Assembly (NCBI GenBank): GCA_049568075.1
Contig: CP144911.1
Length of the DNA: 64,000 nucleotides
Reading direction: 5' to 3' (one strand)
From: Gottfriedia sp049568075
GTDB taxonomy: Bacteria > Bacillota > Bacilli > Bacillales > Bacillaceae_G
Below the pieces are notes generated by a model that was not told where the DNA came from, did not search any database, and saw only the letters and a list, made by a program, of their open reading frames with translations. Both the position numbers and the translations under genes were made by a program. Positions 8,133-16,794 of the stretch are shown piece after piece (the first letter of the stretch is position 1; each line of letters starts with the position of its first letter).

Positions 8133-9143
8133 TTATTGAAAGATCGATTTCAATTTTAACAATGAACCAAGCAGCTCTTGTTTTATTAAAAAAGACTGCT
8201 TAAAACTATCTCCATTAATAACTTCCTCATATTCATACCATTCATTTAAAATTTTACTATTTGTATACCAATCATCTAGAGCAGTTCGTGTATGAGGAAT
8301 TATTGGATAAACATCTCTTAATTTCGGATTATTTGAACTTGTAATTCCAACTAATCCTTCATAATCACTTCTACTGCCTGTGTGAATAGTTTGCATGGCA
8401 AAATCGATAAATTCATTGTGTAAATCCTCATGAAATAAAATGGAATATAATTGTTTACCAATTTGAATTCTTTTCGTTAAATCCTCAAATTGGTAAACAC
8501 CAAGTCCATATAGTTCACCATTTCTTGTTGGAAATATAACATAACTAAGTTTTAATTGTTCCTGTAGTTTAAATGCTAAAGAATTAAAAACTTCACTTTT
8601 AAAAAATTTATTTTGAATGACTGGTCTTTCAATCATATTTTGTTCATTAATAATTAATGAATAAACTAGTCTTTTCTTATCACGATCCGTCCAATATTTC
8701 TCCCATTCAATTTCCATAAAACTAGATACTGAAAAATATTTCAATAAATAAAATAATGGCTTATTATTCACTTTTGAATATTCAAAAAGAAGTAACTGTG
8801 GGAATGCATCTAAAAAAATAATCCAATTTGCCCGTTCATATGTCATAAAAAGCTGTTTTCTTTGTTTTACACTTAGTCCATTAACGAATATTTGGTTTTC
8901 CAAATCTGTCATGTTATAGCCTGCATTACGTGACACCATACTTGCAAGAAAAGACCACTCGATTTCACTTTGTCTTAAAAAATATTCTTGGTATGCAATC
9001 GTTCTGGAAATATTATCAGCATTATATTTAACTGTTTCTTTCTTTATTAAATCAATAAGTTTTGCTTCTTCCTTTGATAAATTGTGGTGCTCTTCTCTTC
9101 TTTCTTTTATGAAACCTTTCCAGCTTTCATGGTTTGCATTCAT
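8133..9143 (-). CDS. yppC: YppC, DUF2515 protein
   Basis: A 336-residue protein matching the YppC/DUF2515 family by its body (TDLENQIFVNGLSVKQRKQL, ANWIIFLDAFPQLLLFEYSK) and by its divergent placement next to recU. It is soluble, with no signal peptide. The start is the ATG at 9143, five bases after GGGGTG. Function is unknown. Confidence 0.8.
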   Translation of the reverse strand: MNANHESWKGFIKERREEHHNLSKEEAKLIDLIKKETVKYNADNISRTIAYQEYFLRQSEIEWSFLASMVSRNAGYNMTDLENQIFVNGLSVKQRKQLFMTYERANWIIFLDAFPQLLLFEYSKVNNKPLFYLLKYFSVSSFMEIEWEKYWTDRDKKRLVYSLIINEQNMIERPVIQNKFFKSEVFNSLAFKLQEQLKLSYVIFPTRNGELYGLGVYQFEDLTKRIQIGKQLYSILFHEDLHNEFIDFAMQTIHTGSRSDYEGLVGITSSNNPKLRDVYPIIPHTRTALDDWYTNSKILNEWYEYEEVINGDSFKQSFLIKQELLGSLLKLKSIFQ

Positions 9144-9171
9144 TGACTCACCCCAAGCAATCTGGTATTTT

Positions 9172-9202
9172 TTTACACGAACATCTGTTTTAGTGCTATA
9201 AT
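9172..9202 (+). promoter_or_regulatory. Extended -10 promoter of recU-ponA
   Basis: TATAAT at 9197-9202 is preceded by TGC, giving an extended -10. A weak TTTACA-type -35 lies at 9172-9177 (spacer 19). The start would fall about 30 bases before the recU ATG. Confidence 0.6.
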
Positions 9203-9237
9203 ACAAGTTGTATGTAAATTAAGGTGGAGTTGGTTTT

Positions 9238-9849
9238 ATGACGATAAGTTACCCAAATCGAAGAAATAATGTAGTTCAAAAAAGTCAAAAAAATAACGAA
9301 ATACAAGTAAAATCAAATAATACTTATAGTAATCGCGGAATGTCCCTTGAAGATGATTTAAATGCTACTAATACGTATTATTTATCAAATAACATCGCAA
9401 ACATACATAAAAAACCAACACCTGTACAAATCGTAAAAGTAGACTATCCAAAAAGAAGTGCTGCAGTGATTAGAGAAGCCTATTTTAAGCAACCATCAAC
9501 TACTGACTATAATGGCATCTATAAAGGGAAGTATATTGATTTTGAAGCTAAGGAAACCAATAATAAGACTAGTTTTCCTTTACAAAATTTCCATTTACAC
9601 CAAATAGAGCATATGGAAAATGTACTGAATCACGGTGGAATTTCGTTTGTCATATTAAAATTTTCATTATATAATGAAATTTATTTTATGAAAGCCACTG
9701 ATATTCTTACCTTTTGGAAAAGGCAAACAGATGGTGGAAGAAAATCAATTTCTAGAGAAGAATGCAAAGAGTATGGAACGTTACTTAAACCAAGTTATCC
9801 AATCATAGTTCCTTACTTAAAATGTATCGATGAACTTTTTGTAATTTAA
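9238..9849 (+). CDS. recU: RecU Holliday junction resolvase
   Basis: A 203-residue protein of normal RecU length. After a disordered basic N-terminus (YPNRR, GMSLEDDLN) comes the nuclease core. DYNGIYKGKYIDFEAKE holds the Asp/Asp-Glu-Lys metal-binding cluster, and HQIEHMENVLNHGGISFVIL is the following conserved helix-strand. RecU resolves recombination intermediates and binds RuvAB/RecA. AAGGTGGAG precedes the ATG. It forms a two-gene operon with ponA downstream, as in other Bacillus. Confidence 0.95.
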   Translation: MTISYPNRRNNVVQKSQKNNEIQVKSNNTYSNRGMSLEDDLNATNTYYLSNNIANIHKKPTPVQIVKVDYPKRSAAVIREAYFKQPSTTDYNGIYKGKYIDFEAKETNNKTSFPLQNFHLHQIEHMENVLNHGGISFVILKFSLYNEIYFMKATDILTFWKRQTDGGRKSISREECKEYGTLLKPSYPIIVPYLKCIDELFVI

Positions 9850-9899
9850 TATTTTCATAATTTCATTAAGTTCATTTGAAAGGCAGGAGAAACAAAAAA

Positions 9900-12632
9900 A
9901 TGGCAAAAGAGTATAGTTCACGACAAGAACGAAAACAAATGGAAATGGAAAAGCCTTCAAATGTCAAACCAAAAAAACGTGAAGGTTTATGGAAAAAGAT
10001 TACTTTATCAATATTAACTTTAGCGGTACTTTGTATTCTTGGGGGTGTTGGAACTTTCTATTATTTAGTAAGTGATGCACCTAAACTTGATGAATCAAAG
10101 CTTAAAGTACCTTTATCGTCTACGATTCTAGATAAAAATGGCAATGTTATTGCTGAGCTAGGAACTGAACAAAGAACGAAAGTTTCATATAACGAGATTC
10201 CTAAAGTAGTAGAAGATGCATTTATTGCTACTGAGGACGTACGTTTTTATAAGCATAAGGGTGTTGATATCCGCCGTGTGCTTGGCGCAGTTTTAGCTAA
10301 TATTACTGGTGGATTTGGATCACAAGGTGGTAGTACAATTACTCAACAAGTTGTCAAAAACTCATTCTTGTCTCCACAAAAAACAATTAAACGTAAAGTA
10401 CAAGAATGGTATTTATCATTCCAGCTTGAACAAAAATATTCTAAACAACAAATTTTAGAAATGTATTTAAATAAAGTTTACTTCTCAAATGGTTTAAAAG
10501 GCCGAGGAGTTTATGGTGTAGCAAAAGCAAGTGAAACATATTTTAGTAAAGATTTATCGAAAATTACATTACCTGAAGCAGCTACACTTGCTGGTATGGT
10601 ACAAAGTCCAAACAACTACAATCCAGCAAAACATCCAGCTGAATCAGAAGCTAGAAGAAATGTTGTATTAAGCCAGATGAAAAAATATGGATTTATAACG
10701 AATGAACAATATGCTAGTGCAAAAGCAATTCCAGAGAAATCAATAGTAAAAGTTCATGAAAGTGGTCAAACAAAGTATCAAGCATTCATTGATGTTGTTA
10801 TGGATGAGGTAAAAAAATACGGGGATGCAGATATAAATACAGATGGACTAACAATTGAAACAACTATAGATCCAAAAGCACAAGCTAAAGCAGATGAAAT
10901 TATTAATCGTGGATCTGACTTTTATCCAAGTGATGATTTCCAAACTGGTTTTGTATTAACTGACACTAAAACAGGTGAAATTAAAGCTGTAGGTGCTGGA
11001 AGAAACACAACAAGTGGTGGTTTAAATTTTGCAACAGATATTAAAAGACAACCTGGATCAACTATTAAACCAATCCTAGACTACGGTCCTGCGATCCAAT
11101 ATTTAAAATGGTCTACTAATCATCAACTTGTTGATGAGCCATACCAATATTCTGATGGGACACCTATTCGAAACGCTGATAAATCCTATAAAGGTAAATT
11201 ATCGATTCGTAAGGCGTTAATCGGTTCAAGAAATATTCCTGCATTAAAAACTATGCAGCAAGTTGGATTAGATAAATCACGTGAATTTGGAAACGGACTT
11301 GGATTTAACTTCCAAAAGGACAGTTTTTATGAGTCTCATGCAATCGGTGGATTTACAGGTGTATCTGCAATGGATATGGCAGGTGCATATGCAGCCTTTG
11401 GTAATGGCGGTGTATATATAAAACCACATGCTGTTACAAAAATTATCTATCAAGATAAAACTGAAAAAGTATTAGCTCCTGAACCAAAACAAGCTATGAG
11501 CGATTACACTGCATATATGATTACAGATATGCTACGTGACGTTGTTAAGGCTCCAGGTGGTACTGGTGGTAGAGCTAATGTACCTGGTCTGGATATGGCA
11601 GGTAAAACTGGTACGACAAACTACCCACAAGAAGTAAAAGACAAATATGGCTTCCCTTCAAACGCAACTCGAGATAGTTGGTTTGTTGGTTATACTCCAG
11701 ATGTAACTATTTCGGTATGGACTGGATATGAGAAAAATAAAGAAGGTCATTATTTAAGTAAAACATCAACAAATTTAGCTAAATATATTGCTAGAGATAT
11801 GTTAGCAGCAACAGCTGATCGTTCATCTGAGTTCCATAAACCAAGTTCAGTTGTAAAAGTACAAGACGAATTATATATTAAAGGTGAAAAAATGGATGAT
11901 CTACCAACACCTGATACATTAGATCCAGCTAAAAGTGTTACAGCGAAATATGATGAAAAAACGAGCAGTGTTTCATTAAATTGGCAGTATCCTTCTGAGT
12001 TACTTGCTTCTACTACTTTTGAAGTAAACTATGATATTAACGGTGTTAAAGGTCAAACTCAAAAAGTAAATGGAACATCAGCAAAAATCAATGGTATCGT
12101 CGCTGGAAACAAAGTAAAAATTACAATCGTGGCAACTAATGGCGATACTAAGAGTGCGGCGGTTACTGTTACAGTCGATTTATCTACTACCCAAGAGCCT
12201 ACTACCCCACCAGCTGATAATAATGGTAATGGCAATGGTAATGGTAATGGTAATGGTAATGGTAATGGTAATGGCAATGGCAATGGCAATGGTAATGGCA
12301 ATGGTAATGGCAATGGTAACGGTAACGGCACGGGTACTGGCAACGGTGACGGCACGGGTACTGGCAACGGTGACGGCACGGGTACTGGCAACGGTGACGG
12401 CACGGGTACTGGCAATGGTGATGGTACGGGTACTGGCAACGGTGACGGCACGGGTACTGGTACAGGTGATGGTGGCGGAGCTGGAGATGGTAATACAAAT
12501 CCAACTACACCTCCTACTACACCAGATCCAAATAAACCTTCAAAACCAACAAATACGAATCCAACTTCGTATAACTCAGATTCATACTCTAATAATCGAT
12601 TTAATAAGTTGGAACGTAATATCATTGCATAA
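9900..12632 (+). CDS. ponA: Class A penicillin-binding protein 1 (glycosyltransferase/transpeptidase)
   Basis: A 910-residue bifunctional peptidoglycan synthase. It has a short basic cytoplasmic tail and a membrane anchor at about 36-58. A GT51 domain follows, with EDVRFYKHKGVD and GGSTITQQ. The transpeptidase carries STIK (nucleophile Ser387), SRN (443-445) and KTGT (569-572). Then come a fibronectin-III-like domain (about 690-765) and an extreme Gly-Asn / GTGTGNGD tail. The start is the ATG at 9900 after GGCAGGAGA; the TTG at 9876 precedes that site. GpsB, also in this window, is its known partner. Confidence 0.96.
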   Translation: MAKEYSSRQERKQMEMEKPSNVKPKKREGLWKKITLSILTLAVLCILGGVGTFYYLVSDAPKLDESKLKVPLSSTILDKNGNVIAELGTEQRTKVSYNEIPKVVEDAFIATEDVRFYKHKGVDIRRVLGAVLANITGGFGSQGGSTITQQVVKNSFLSPQKTIKRKVQEWYLSFQLEQKYSKQQILEMYLNKVYFSNGLKGRGVYGVAKASETYFSKDLSKITLPEAATLAGMVQSPNNYNPAKHPAESEARRNVVLSQMKKYGFITNEQYASAKAIPEKSIVKVHESGQTKYQAFIDVVMDEVKKYGDADINTDGLTIETTIDPKAQAKADEIINRGSDFYPSDDFQTGFVLTDTKTGEIKAVGAGRNTTSGGLNFATDIKRQPGSTIKPILDYGPAIQYLKWSTNHQLVDEPYQYSDGTPIRNADKSYKGKLSIRKALIGSRNIPALKTMQQVGLDKSREFGNGLGFNFQKDSFYESHAIGGFTGVSAMDMAGAYAAFGNGGVYIKPHAVTKIIYQDKTEKVLAPEPKQAMSDYTAYMITDMLRDVVKAPGGTGGRANVPGLDMAGKTGTTNYPQEVKDKYGFPSNATRDSWFVGYTPDVTISVWTGYEKNKEGHYLSKTSTNLAKYIARDMLAATADRSSEFHKPSSVVKVQDELYIKGEKMDDLPTPDTLDPAKSVTAKYDEKTSSVSLNWQYPSELLASTTFEVNYDINGVKGQTQKVNGTSAKINGIVAGNKVKITIVATNGDTKSAAVTVTVDLSTTQEPTTPPADNNGNGNGNGNGNGNGNGNGNGNGNGNGNGNGNGNGNGTGTGNGDGTGTGNGDGTGTGNGDGTGTGNGDGTGTGNGDGTGTGTGDGGGAGDGNTNPTTPPTTPDPNKPSKPTNTNPTSYNSDSYSNNRFNKLERNIIA
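12222..12480 (+). repeat. Tandem repeat encoding the Gly-Asn / Gly-Thr tail of PBP1
   Basis: The DNA begins with a run of roughly 17 six-base GGT/C-AAT units (Gly-Asn). It is followed by five 24-base units coding GTGTGNGD and a sixth variant (GTGTGTGD). Synonymous differences between units (GGC/GGT, AAT/AAC, GAC/GAT) show that the tract has been expanding and drifting. Unit number is likely to vary between strains. Confidence 0.95.
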
Positions 12633-12636
12633 ATTA

Positions 12637-12667
12637 AAACCTCCTCGTTTTTTGAGGAGGTTTTTCT
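12637..12667 (+). terminator. ponA terminator, first copy
   Basis: AAAACCTCCTC-GTTTTTT-GAGGAGGTTTTT lies immediately after the ponA stop codon. Confidence 0.92.
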
Positions 12668-12720
12668 ATGTAATTAATCTAAACATTAAGCCTAAGAATA
12701 AATGATCTACTCTAAATATA

Positions 12721-12754
12721 AATAAGCCTCCTCATCTTGAGGAGGTTATTTTTT
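12721..12754. terminator. Second CCTCCTC/GAGGAGG hairpin, overlapping the ypoC end
   Basis: AATAAGCCTCCTC-ATCTT-GAGGAGGTTATTTTTT repeats the stem of the ponA terminator 55 bases further on, with its T run on the plus strand. The last codons and stop of ypoC (12732) are formed by the same bases. Confidence 0.75.
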
Positions 12755-13235
12755 GCTTATAATAAAGCTTTTCCAACTCCGTATATAAGCCAGAAAGTTG
12801 AATGAATGAGTGATAGTGATCTGGTTGATTTAATACAAAACTAATACGCTCGTCTAAATTGATTGGCTTAATCTTTAATTTATCTAACTCAAATAATAAA
12901 TTATTTAAATTAAGCAGCATTTGGCCATTTATCCAAGTAAGAATTGATATAAAATTAGCTAAGCCTCTTATCATTGGTTCACTCGCAAGTTTTCGATTCC
13001 GTTGTTTAAAGTAGTTAGAAATGTGTTCAGACTCCTCTTTCCATTCATTAATCATCTCTTTAATAATTTCATCGCATTCATTCGGGATGTTAGTGCTCTT
13101 ATTAACTAGAATCTGATTGCTTTCATAAAAAAACGGTTTATTTTTAATTTTAATTTCTTCATTGATTATTTGGTCATTAGCATTTTCTTTATAAAATGGC
13201 GTAACGATAAAATCCTTATAAATACTATTTGTCAT
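12732..13235 (-). CDS. ypoC: YpoC family protein
   Basis: A 167-residue soluble protein. It is assigned to YpoC by its place directly after nth and opposite ponA, and by the family-like segment IRGLANFISILTWINGQMLLNLNNL. Its ATG overlaps the nth stop by 11 bases, so translation is probably coupled. The 3' end lies within a terminator hairpin. Function unknown. Confidence 0.75.
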   Translation of the reverse strand: MTNSIYKDFIVTPFYKENANDQIINEEIKIKNKPFFYESNQILVNKSTNIPNECDEIIKEMINEWKEESEHISNYFKQRNRKLASEPMIRGLANFISILTWINGQMLLNLNNLLFELDKLKIKPINLDERISFVLNQPDHYHSFIQLSGLYTELEKLYYKQKITSSR

Positions 13236-13887
13236 TTACTTTCTTCACTTTCATACGTTTTTTTCCTTCTCTACACAGATCAAGTAAAGGACATACCTCA
13301 CAACTCGGCCTTTGTGCTTTACAATGGTATCTACCAAAAAATATGAGTCGATGATGTGTTACTCCCCAGTCTTCGATTGGAACTTTTTTCATTAATGTCT
13401 CTTCTACTTCTAATACAGAATCTTTCCAACGGCATATAGCTAATCTTTTTGAAACTCTTTCAACATGAGTATCTACAGCAATTGCTGGTATATTAAATGC
13501 GACTGACATTACTACATTAGCTGTCTTTCTACCAACTCCAGGCAATTTAACGAGTTCTTCCCTAGTACGTGGAACTTCACCATTAAATTCATTAATAATC
13601 ATTTCACTTAATTTTTGGATATTTTTTGCTTTGTTCCTAAAAAGTCCGATTGACCGAATATCATTTTGTAATTCCTCTAAAGTAACATTTAAATAATCCT
13701 GAGGTTCTTTATATTTTTCAAATAGATTTTTTGTTACCTTATTTACTAAAACATCAGTACATTGAGCGGATAAAGCAACCGCTACTACTAATTCAAACGG
13801 ATTCTTATGGTTTAATTCACAATGTGCATCAGGGAACATATCACCAATTATATTAAGAACCTCATTTATTTGTTGTTTATTTAACAT
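13225..13887 (-). CDS. nth: Endonuclease III
   Basis: A 220-residue base-excision repair DNA glycosylase/AP lyase. LPGVGRKTANV is the helix-hairpin-helix with the catalytic lysine, and VDTHVERVSKRL has the catalytic aspartate. The C-terminal cysteines (CKAQRPSCEVCPLLDLC, spacing C-x6-C-x2-C-x5-C) bind the 4Fe-4S cluster. The ATG at 13887 is used, after AAGGAGTG. It lies downstream of dnaD as in B. subtilis, but here a repeat element separates them. Confidence 0.95.
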   Translation of the reverse strand: MLNKQQINEVLNIIGDMFPDAHCELNHKNPFELVVAVALSAQCTDVLVNKVTKNLFEKYKEPQDYLNVTLEELQNDIRSIGLFRNKAKNIQKLSEMIINEFNGEVPRTREELVKLPGVGRKTANVVMSVAFNIPAIAVDTHVERVSKRLAICRWKDSVLEVEETLMKKVPIEDWGVTHHRLIFFGRYHCKAQRPSCEVCPLLDLCREGKKRMKVKKVNDK

Positions 13888-13910
13888 CCCAAAACACTCC
13901 TTACTAAACA

Positions 13911-14117
13911 AAAGCGAGGAGCATGTCCTCGCTTCAGACTACCTGACAATCGCCGCTTTCTTCGTTGTTTCGGCTGCCCTGTAGTGCTCATTACCCTTTA
14001 AAGGTTACTCCGCTCTTCACCAAGCTTCACGCCTCGAAAGACAAACGCTTTTTTGACAGTCTGTTTAAATTTTTTGTACATTGTTTACACAATAAAGCGA
14101 GGAGCATGTCCTCGCTT
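13911..14117. repeat. Terminator-flanked repeat element, copy 1
   Basis: A 24-base hairpin (AAAGCGAGGA-GCAT-GTCCTCGCTT) is present as exact direct repeats at 13911-13934 and 14094-14117. Between them lies a 129-base core (13935-14063) beginning CAGACT and ending AGTCTG. A short AT-rich stretch follows, containing TTTTTTGTACATTGTTTAC. The core matches copy 2 at 50656-50776, including GTGCTCATTACC and CGCCTCGAAAGACAA. It sits between dnaD and nth. No coding potential. Confidence 0.85.
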
Positions 14118-14827
14118 TATTTTTCAAGCCAATTATAAAAAGGAATTGATCCTGTATACTTTGTTTCGTTATGTGGTTCTCTTGTTTCTTTTTTTCTAAA
14201 ATGCTTACTATAATTCATTGCTTGGTCTACTTGCTTTATTCCATTTTTCTTCCACTCAAAAAGAATACGATCTATATAACGAAAATTTAATTTCCCACTT
14301 ATAACTGCTTCTTTAAGTGCTGTTTTTATTAGTTTTTCATTATGATCATCTTGGTCCATCCACATTGTTAAAGTTTCAATCTCAAAAGGAGACAATAATC
14401 TACCAAATTCTTTTTCAAACACTAAGTAAATTGATTCCTCTTCTTGTTCAATAATTGAAGGAATAGTATGTTTTTCATTTGATTGTTGACCATTCTGGGT
14501 CAAATCAATTAATTTTAACCATAGCGGAGATAGTGAATATGCCTCACAACGTAAATTATGATGGTCAATTTCTTCTGTAATTTCTAATAAACCTTTTTTT
14601 AGAAGTTCTCGAATAACTTCCATACATTTTTGTTCATTTATTGACATAATCTTTGCTAATTGAGTAGGTGTTGGAAACGTATGACCTTGTTGTTGAAAAG
14701 AGAAAAGCTGTAGTATCATGACTAGTTCTTCTTCATTTATGTTTAAAGAAGAATAATGACTGAGAAGTATATTTGGAATACTAATATTCCCAAATTGAAT
14801 CCAGTTTAGAATGCTATTATTATTCAC
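14117..14827 (-). CDS. dnaD: DnaD, replication restart/initiation protein
   Basis: A 236-residue protein with the DnaD N-terminal winged helix (residues 1-110; IPNILLSHYSSLNINEEELVM, FPTPTQLAKIMSI). The C-terminal DnaB/DnaD domain includes ALKEAVISGKLNFRYIDRIL and FEWKKNGIK, and the tail ends PFYNWLEK. This closely follows B. subtilis DnaD. I chose the GTG at 14827, six bases after AGAGGTG, giving VNNNSILNW; the ATG at 14845 lies before that site. Usually asnS lies upstream; it is not here. Confidence 0.93.
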   Translation of the reverse strand: MNNNSILNWIQFGNISIPNILLSHYSSLNINEEELVMILQLFSFQQQGHTFPTPTQLAKIMSINEQKCMEVIRELLKKGLLEITEEIDHHNLRCEAYSLSPLWLKLIDLTQNGQQSNEKHTIPSIIEQEEESIYLVFEKEFGRLLSPFEIETLTMWMDQDDHNEKLIKTALKEAVISGKLNFRYIDRILFEWKKNGIKQVDQAMNYSKHFRKKETREPHNETKYTGSIPFYNWLEK

Positions 14828-14900
14828 TTCGAACACCTCTAGCATAGTATAGCATGATTACATAAAATATACAGTAAAAGAAACTCGTGAAATAAAAATA

Positions 14901-14932
14901 AATAGAGGCATGTAAATCACACCTCTATTTTA
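14901..14932. terminator. Hairpin upstream of dnaD
   Basis: AATAGAGGCATGT-AAATC-ACACCTCTATTTTA forms a stem with a short T run on the plus strand. In B. subtilis asnS lies here; this may be what remains, but that is inference. Confidence 0.45.
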
Positions 14933-15053
14933 GTATATCTATTTAGTATTTAAAAAACCAACTAATAAATTATTTAATTAAGGATATAGTCAGTTTAATA
15001 AATTGGAAATGCTTTTGCTTAGTGGTGCTTAAAATTAATACAAAAAATGTATT

Positions 15054-15086
15054 GAAAAAAGCTAAGCATTTGCTTAGCTTTTTTAT
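15054..15086 (-). terminator. aspB terminator
   Basis: The minus strand reads AAAAAAGCTAAGCA-AAT-GCTTAGCTTTTTTC. It lies 30 bases after the aspB stop. Confidence 0.88.
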
Positions 15087-15115
15087 TAAAAAATATGAGT
15101 TACCAACGATTGAAA

Positions 15116-16303
15116 TTAACTTAAGATACTTGCTTTCATAAATTGCTCAATGCGATCTAAAGCTTTATCTAACTGTACTTGAGATGTTGCATATGATAGG
15201 CGGATATTATCAGGTGAACCAAATCCTGAACCAGGGATTACCGCTACATTAGCTTTTTCAAGTAATTCAGTAGAGAATTCATCAACATTTTGATATCCAG
15301 CCATTTTAGCTGCCTCAGTCACATTTGGGAATAAATAAAATGCACCCTTCGGTTTAACACAGCTAAATCCTGGAATTGTAATTAAGCGCTCATAAGTTTT
15401 ATTTAAACGATCTTCAAACGCTACTCTCATTTCCTCAACAGGACCATCGCCTAACTCATATGCTTTAATCGTAGCGATTTGAGCCATTGTAGTAGGATTT
15501 GAAGTAGAGTGGCTAGCAAGATTTGTCATGGCATTAATTATTTCCTTATTACCAACAGCATATCCAATTCTCCATCCTGTCATTGAATGAGATTTTGATA
15601 CACCATTGATAATAATCGTTTGCTCTTTAAGCTCTGGGCTTAACGAAGCAATTGAAACATGTTTTGCACCATCATATACTAATTTCTCATATATTTCGTC
15701 AGAAACGATTAATATATCATGTTTTAAACAAATTTCTCCGATTGCTTTTAATTCTTGCTCATCGTAAATCATACCAGTTGGATTACTTGGTGAATTAATA
15801 ATGATCGCTTTTGTATTCTCTGTAATCGCTGCTTCGATTTGTTCAGGAGTTACTTTAAATTGTTGATGTTCATAACCTTCAATAAATACTGGTACACCTT
15901 CTGCTAATATAACTTGCTCAGGATAGCTTACCCAGTAAGGTGTCGGAATAATTACTTCGTGACCAGGATCTAAAATCGCTTGGAAAAGTGTGTAAAGTGC
16001 ATGTTTTGCACCATTTGTTACAACAACCTCTCCTGGGGAGTAAGTTAATCCTTGATCTTTCAATAACTTATCACAAATCGTTTGTCTTAAAGCTGGTAAA
16101 CCGTTTGAAGGAGTATATTTAGTTTGGCCTTTAAGCATTGCTGAATAAGCTTCTTCAATAATTTCAACTGGTGTATTAAAATCAGGCTCACCTGCTCCTA
16201 ATCCTATTACATCAATTCCTTGATCCTTCATCTCTTTTGCTTTTGCTGTAATAGCTAGTGTTGTAGATGGTGTTAGTGCACTTACTCTTTTTGCTAGTTT
16301 CAT
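15116..16303 (-). CDS. aspB: Aspartate aminotransferase, class I
   Basis: A 395-residue PLP-dependent fold-type I aminotransferase. N-terminal LGAGEPDFNTP and the INSPSNPTGMIYD and VSDEIYEKLVYDG motifs are typical. SKSHSMTGWRIGY contains the PLP lysine, and the final RLSYAT has the substrate-carboxylate arginine. It interconverts aspartate and 2-oxoglutarate with oxaloacetate and glutamate. It is the last gene of ypmA-ypmB-aspB, a conserved Bacillus arrangement. Confidence 0.94.
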   Translation of the reverse strand: MKLAKRVSALTPSTTLAITAKAKEMKDQGIDVIGLGAGEPDFNTPVEIIEEAYSAMLKGQTKYTPSNGLPALRQTICDKLLKDQGLTYSPGEVVVTNGAKHALYTLFQAILDPGHEVIIPTPYWVSYPEQVILAEGVPVFIEGYEHQQFKVTPEQIEAAITENTKAIIINSPSNPTGMIYDEQELKAIGEICLKHDILIVSDEIYEKLVYDGAKHVSIASLSPELKEQTIIINGVSKSHSMTGWRIGYAVGNKEIINAMTNLASHSTSNPTTMAQIATIKAYELGDGPVEEMRVAFEDRLNKTYERLITIPGFSCVKPKGAFYLFPNVTEAAKMAGYQNVDEFSTELLEKANVAVIPGSGFGSPDNIRLSYATSQVQLDKALDRIEQFMKASILS

Positions 16304-16318
16304 CTTGTTAATTTCCCC

Positions 16319-16783
16319 CTAAATACTATAACGTTTTAAAAGCTCTCCATTTTCGAAAGCAGCGTAGTAAAAATTATATCGGCCGTCTTGGTCTATATAT
16401 ATTACTTCCCAAAGTGGTATTTTGTTCTCTATTCCTAACTTTACTTTATGTATTTTTTTTGGGTTTCTCTCACTGACAACTTTGTCAATGATTTGTTTTT
16501 GGGTCAATCCTTCACTTTTCTTTCGTGTAATAACTTCTCCATCCTGTACCCACGCGATCATTTCATTATTTGCATCATCTTTACCACTTACAACGATCGC
16601 TTGTTCTTTTCCATGGAAATAATCAGAAGTTTCCACAGATTTTAAATACCCTTGATTTAAAACAAGCTCTTCGGCATGTTTTTTATCATCACTTAGCTTT
16701 GAAATTGATGATTGATAGGTGGCGATTAAAAATAATGATAGAAAAATGATGCTTAATCCAAGGATGACTAACCATTTTTTCAT
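16319..16783 (-). CDS. ypmB: YpmB, secreted/membrane-anchored DUF5590 protein
   Basis: A 154-residue protein with an N-terminal hydrophobic anchor (residues 4-23) and an extracytoplasmic body containing a PepSY/DUF5590-like region (YFHGKEQAIVVSGKDDANNE, KIHKVKLGIENKIPLWEVIY). B. subtilis YpmB lies between ypmA and aspB in the same way. Function is not known to me. Confidence 0.85.
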   Translation of the reverse strand: MKKWLVILGLSIIFLSLFLIATYQSSISKLSDDKKHAEELVLNQGYLKSVETSDYFHGKEQAIVVSGKDDANNEMIAWVQDGEVITRKKSEGLTQKQIIDKVVSERNPKKIHKVKLGIENKIPLWEVIYIDQDGRYNFYYAAFENGELLKRYSI

Positions 16784-16794
16784 ATATACCTCAT

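Noticed and set aside
12222..12480. CRISPR-like array
   Set aside because: The units are contiguous coding repeats with no unique spacers, inside a well-supported gene.
12059..12625. 188-codon minus-strand frame rich in Pro-Leu-Pro-Val, opposite the ponA tail
   Set aside because: It is the mirror of the Gly-Asn/Gly-Thr repeat; the composition follows from the repeat and there is no ribosome site of its own.
12139..12705. 188-codon plus-strand frame (Met-Val/Arg-Val-Leu repeats) overlapping ponA
   Set aside because: Shifted-frame translation of the same tandem repeat; ponA is clearly the real frame.
13935..14063. Insertion sequence
   Set aside because: No transposase and only about 130 bases; at most a non-autonomous element, so listed as a repeat.
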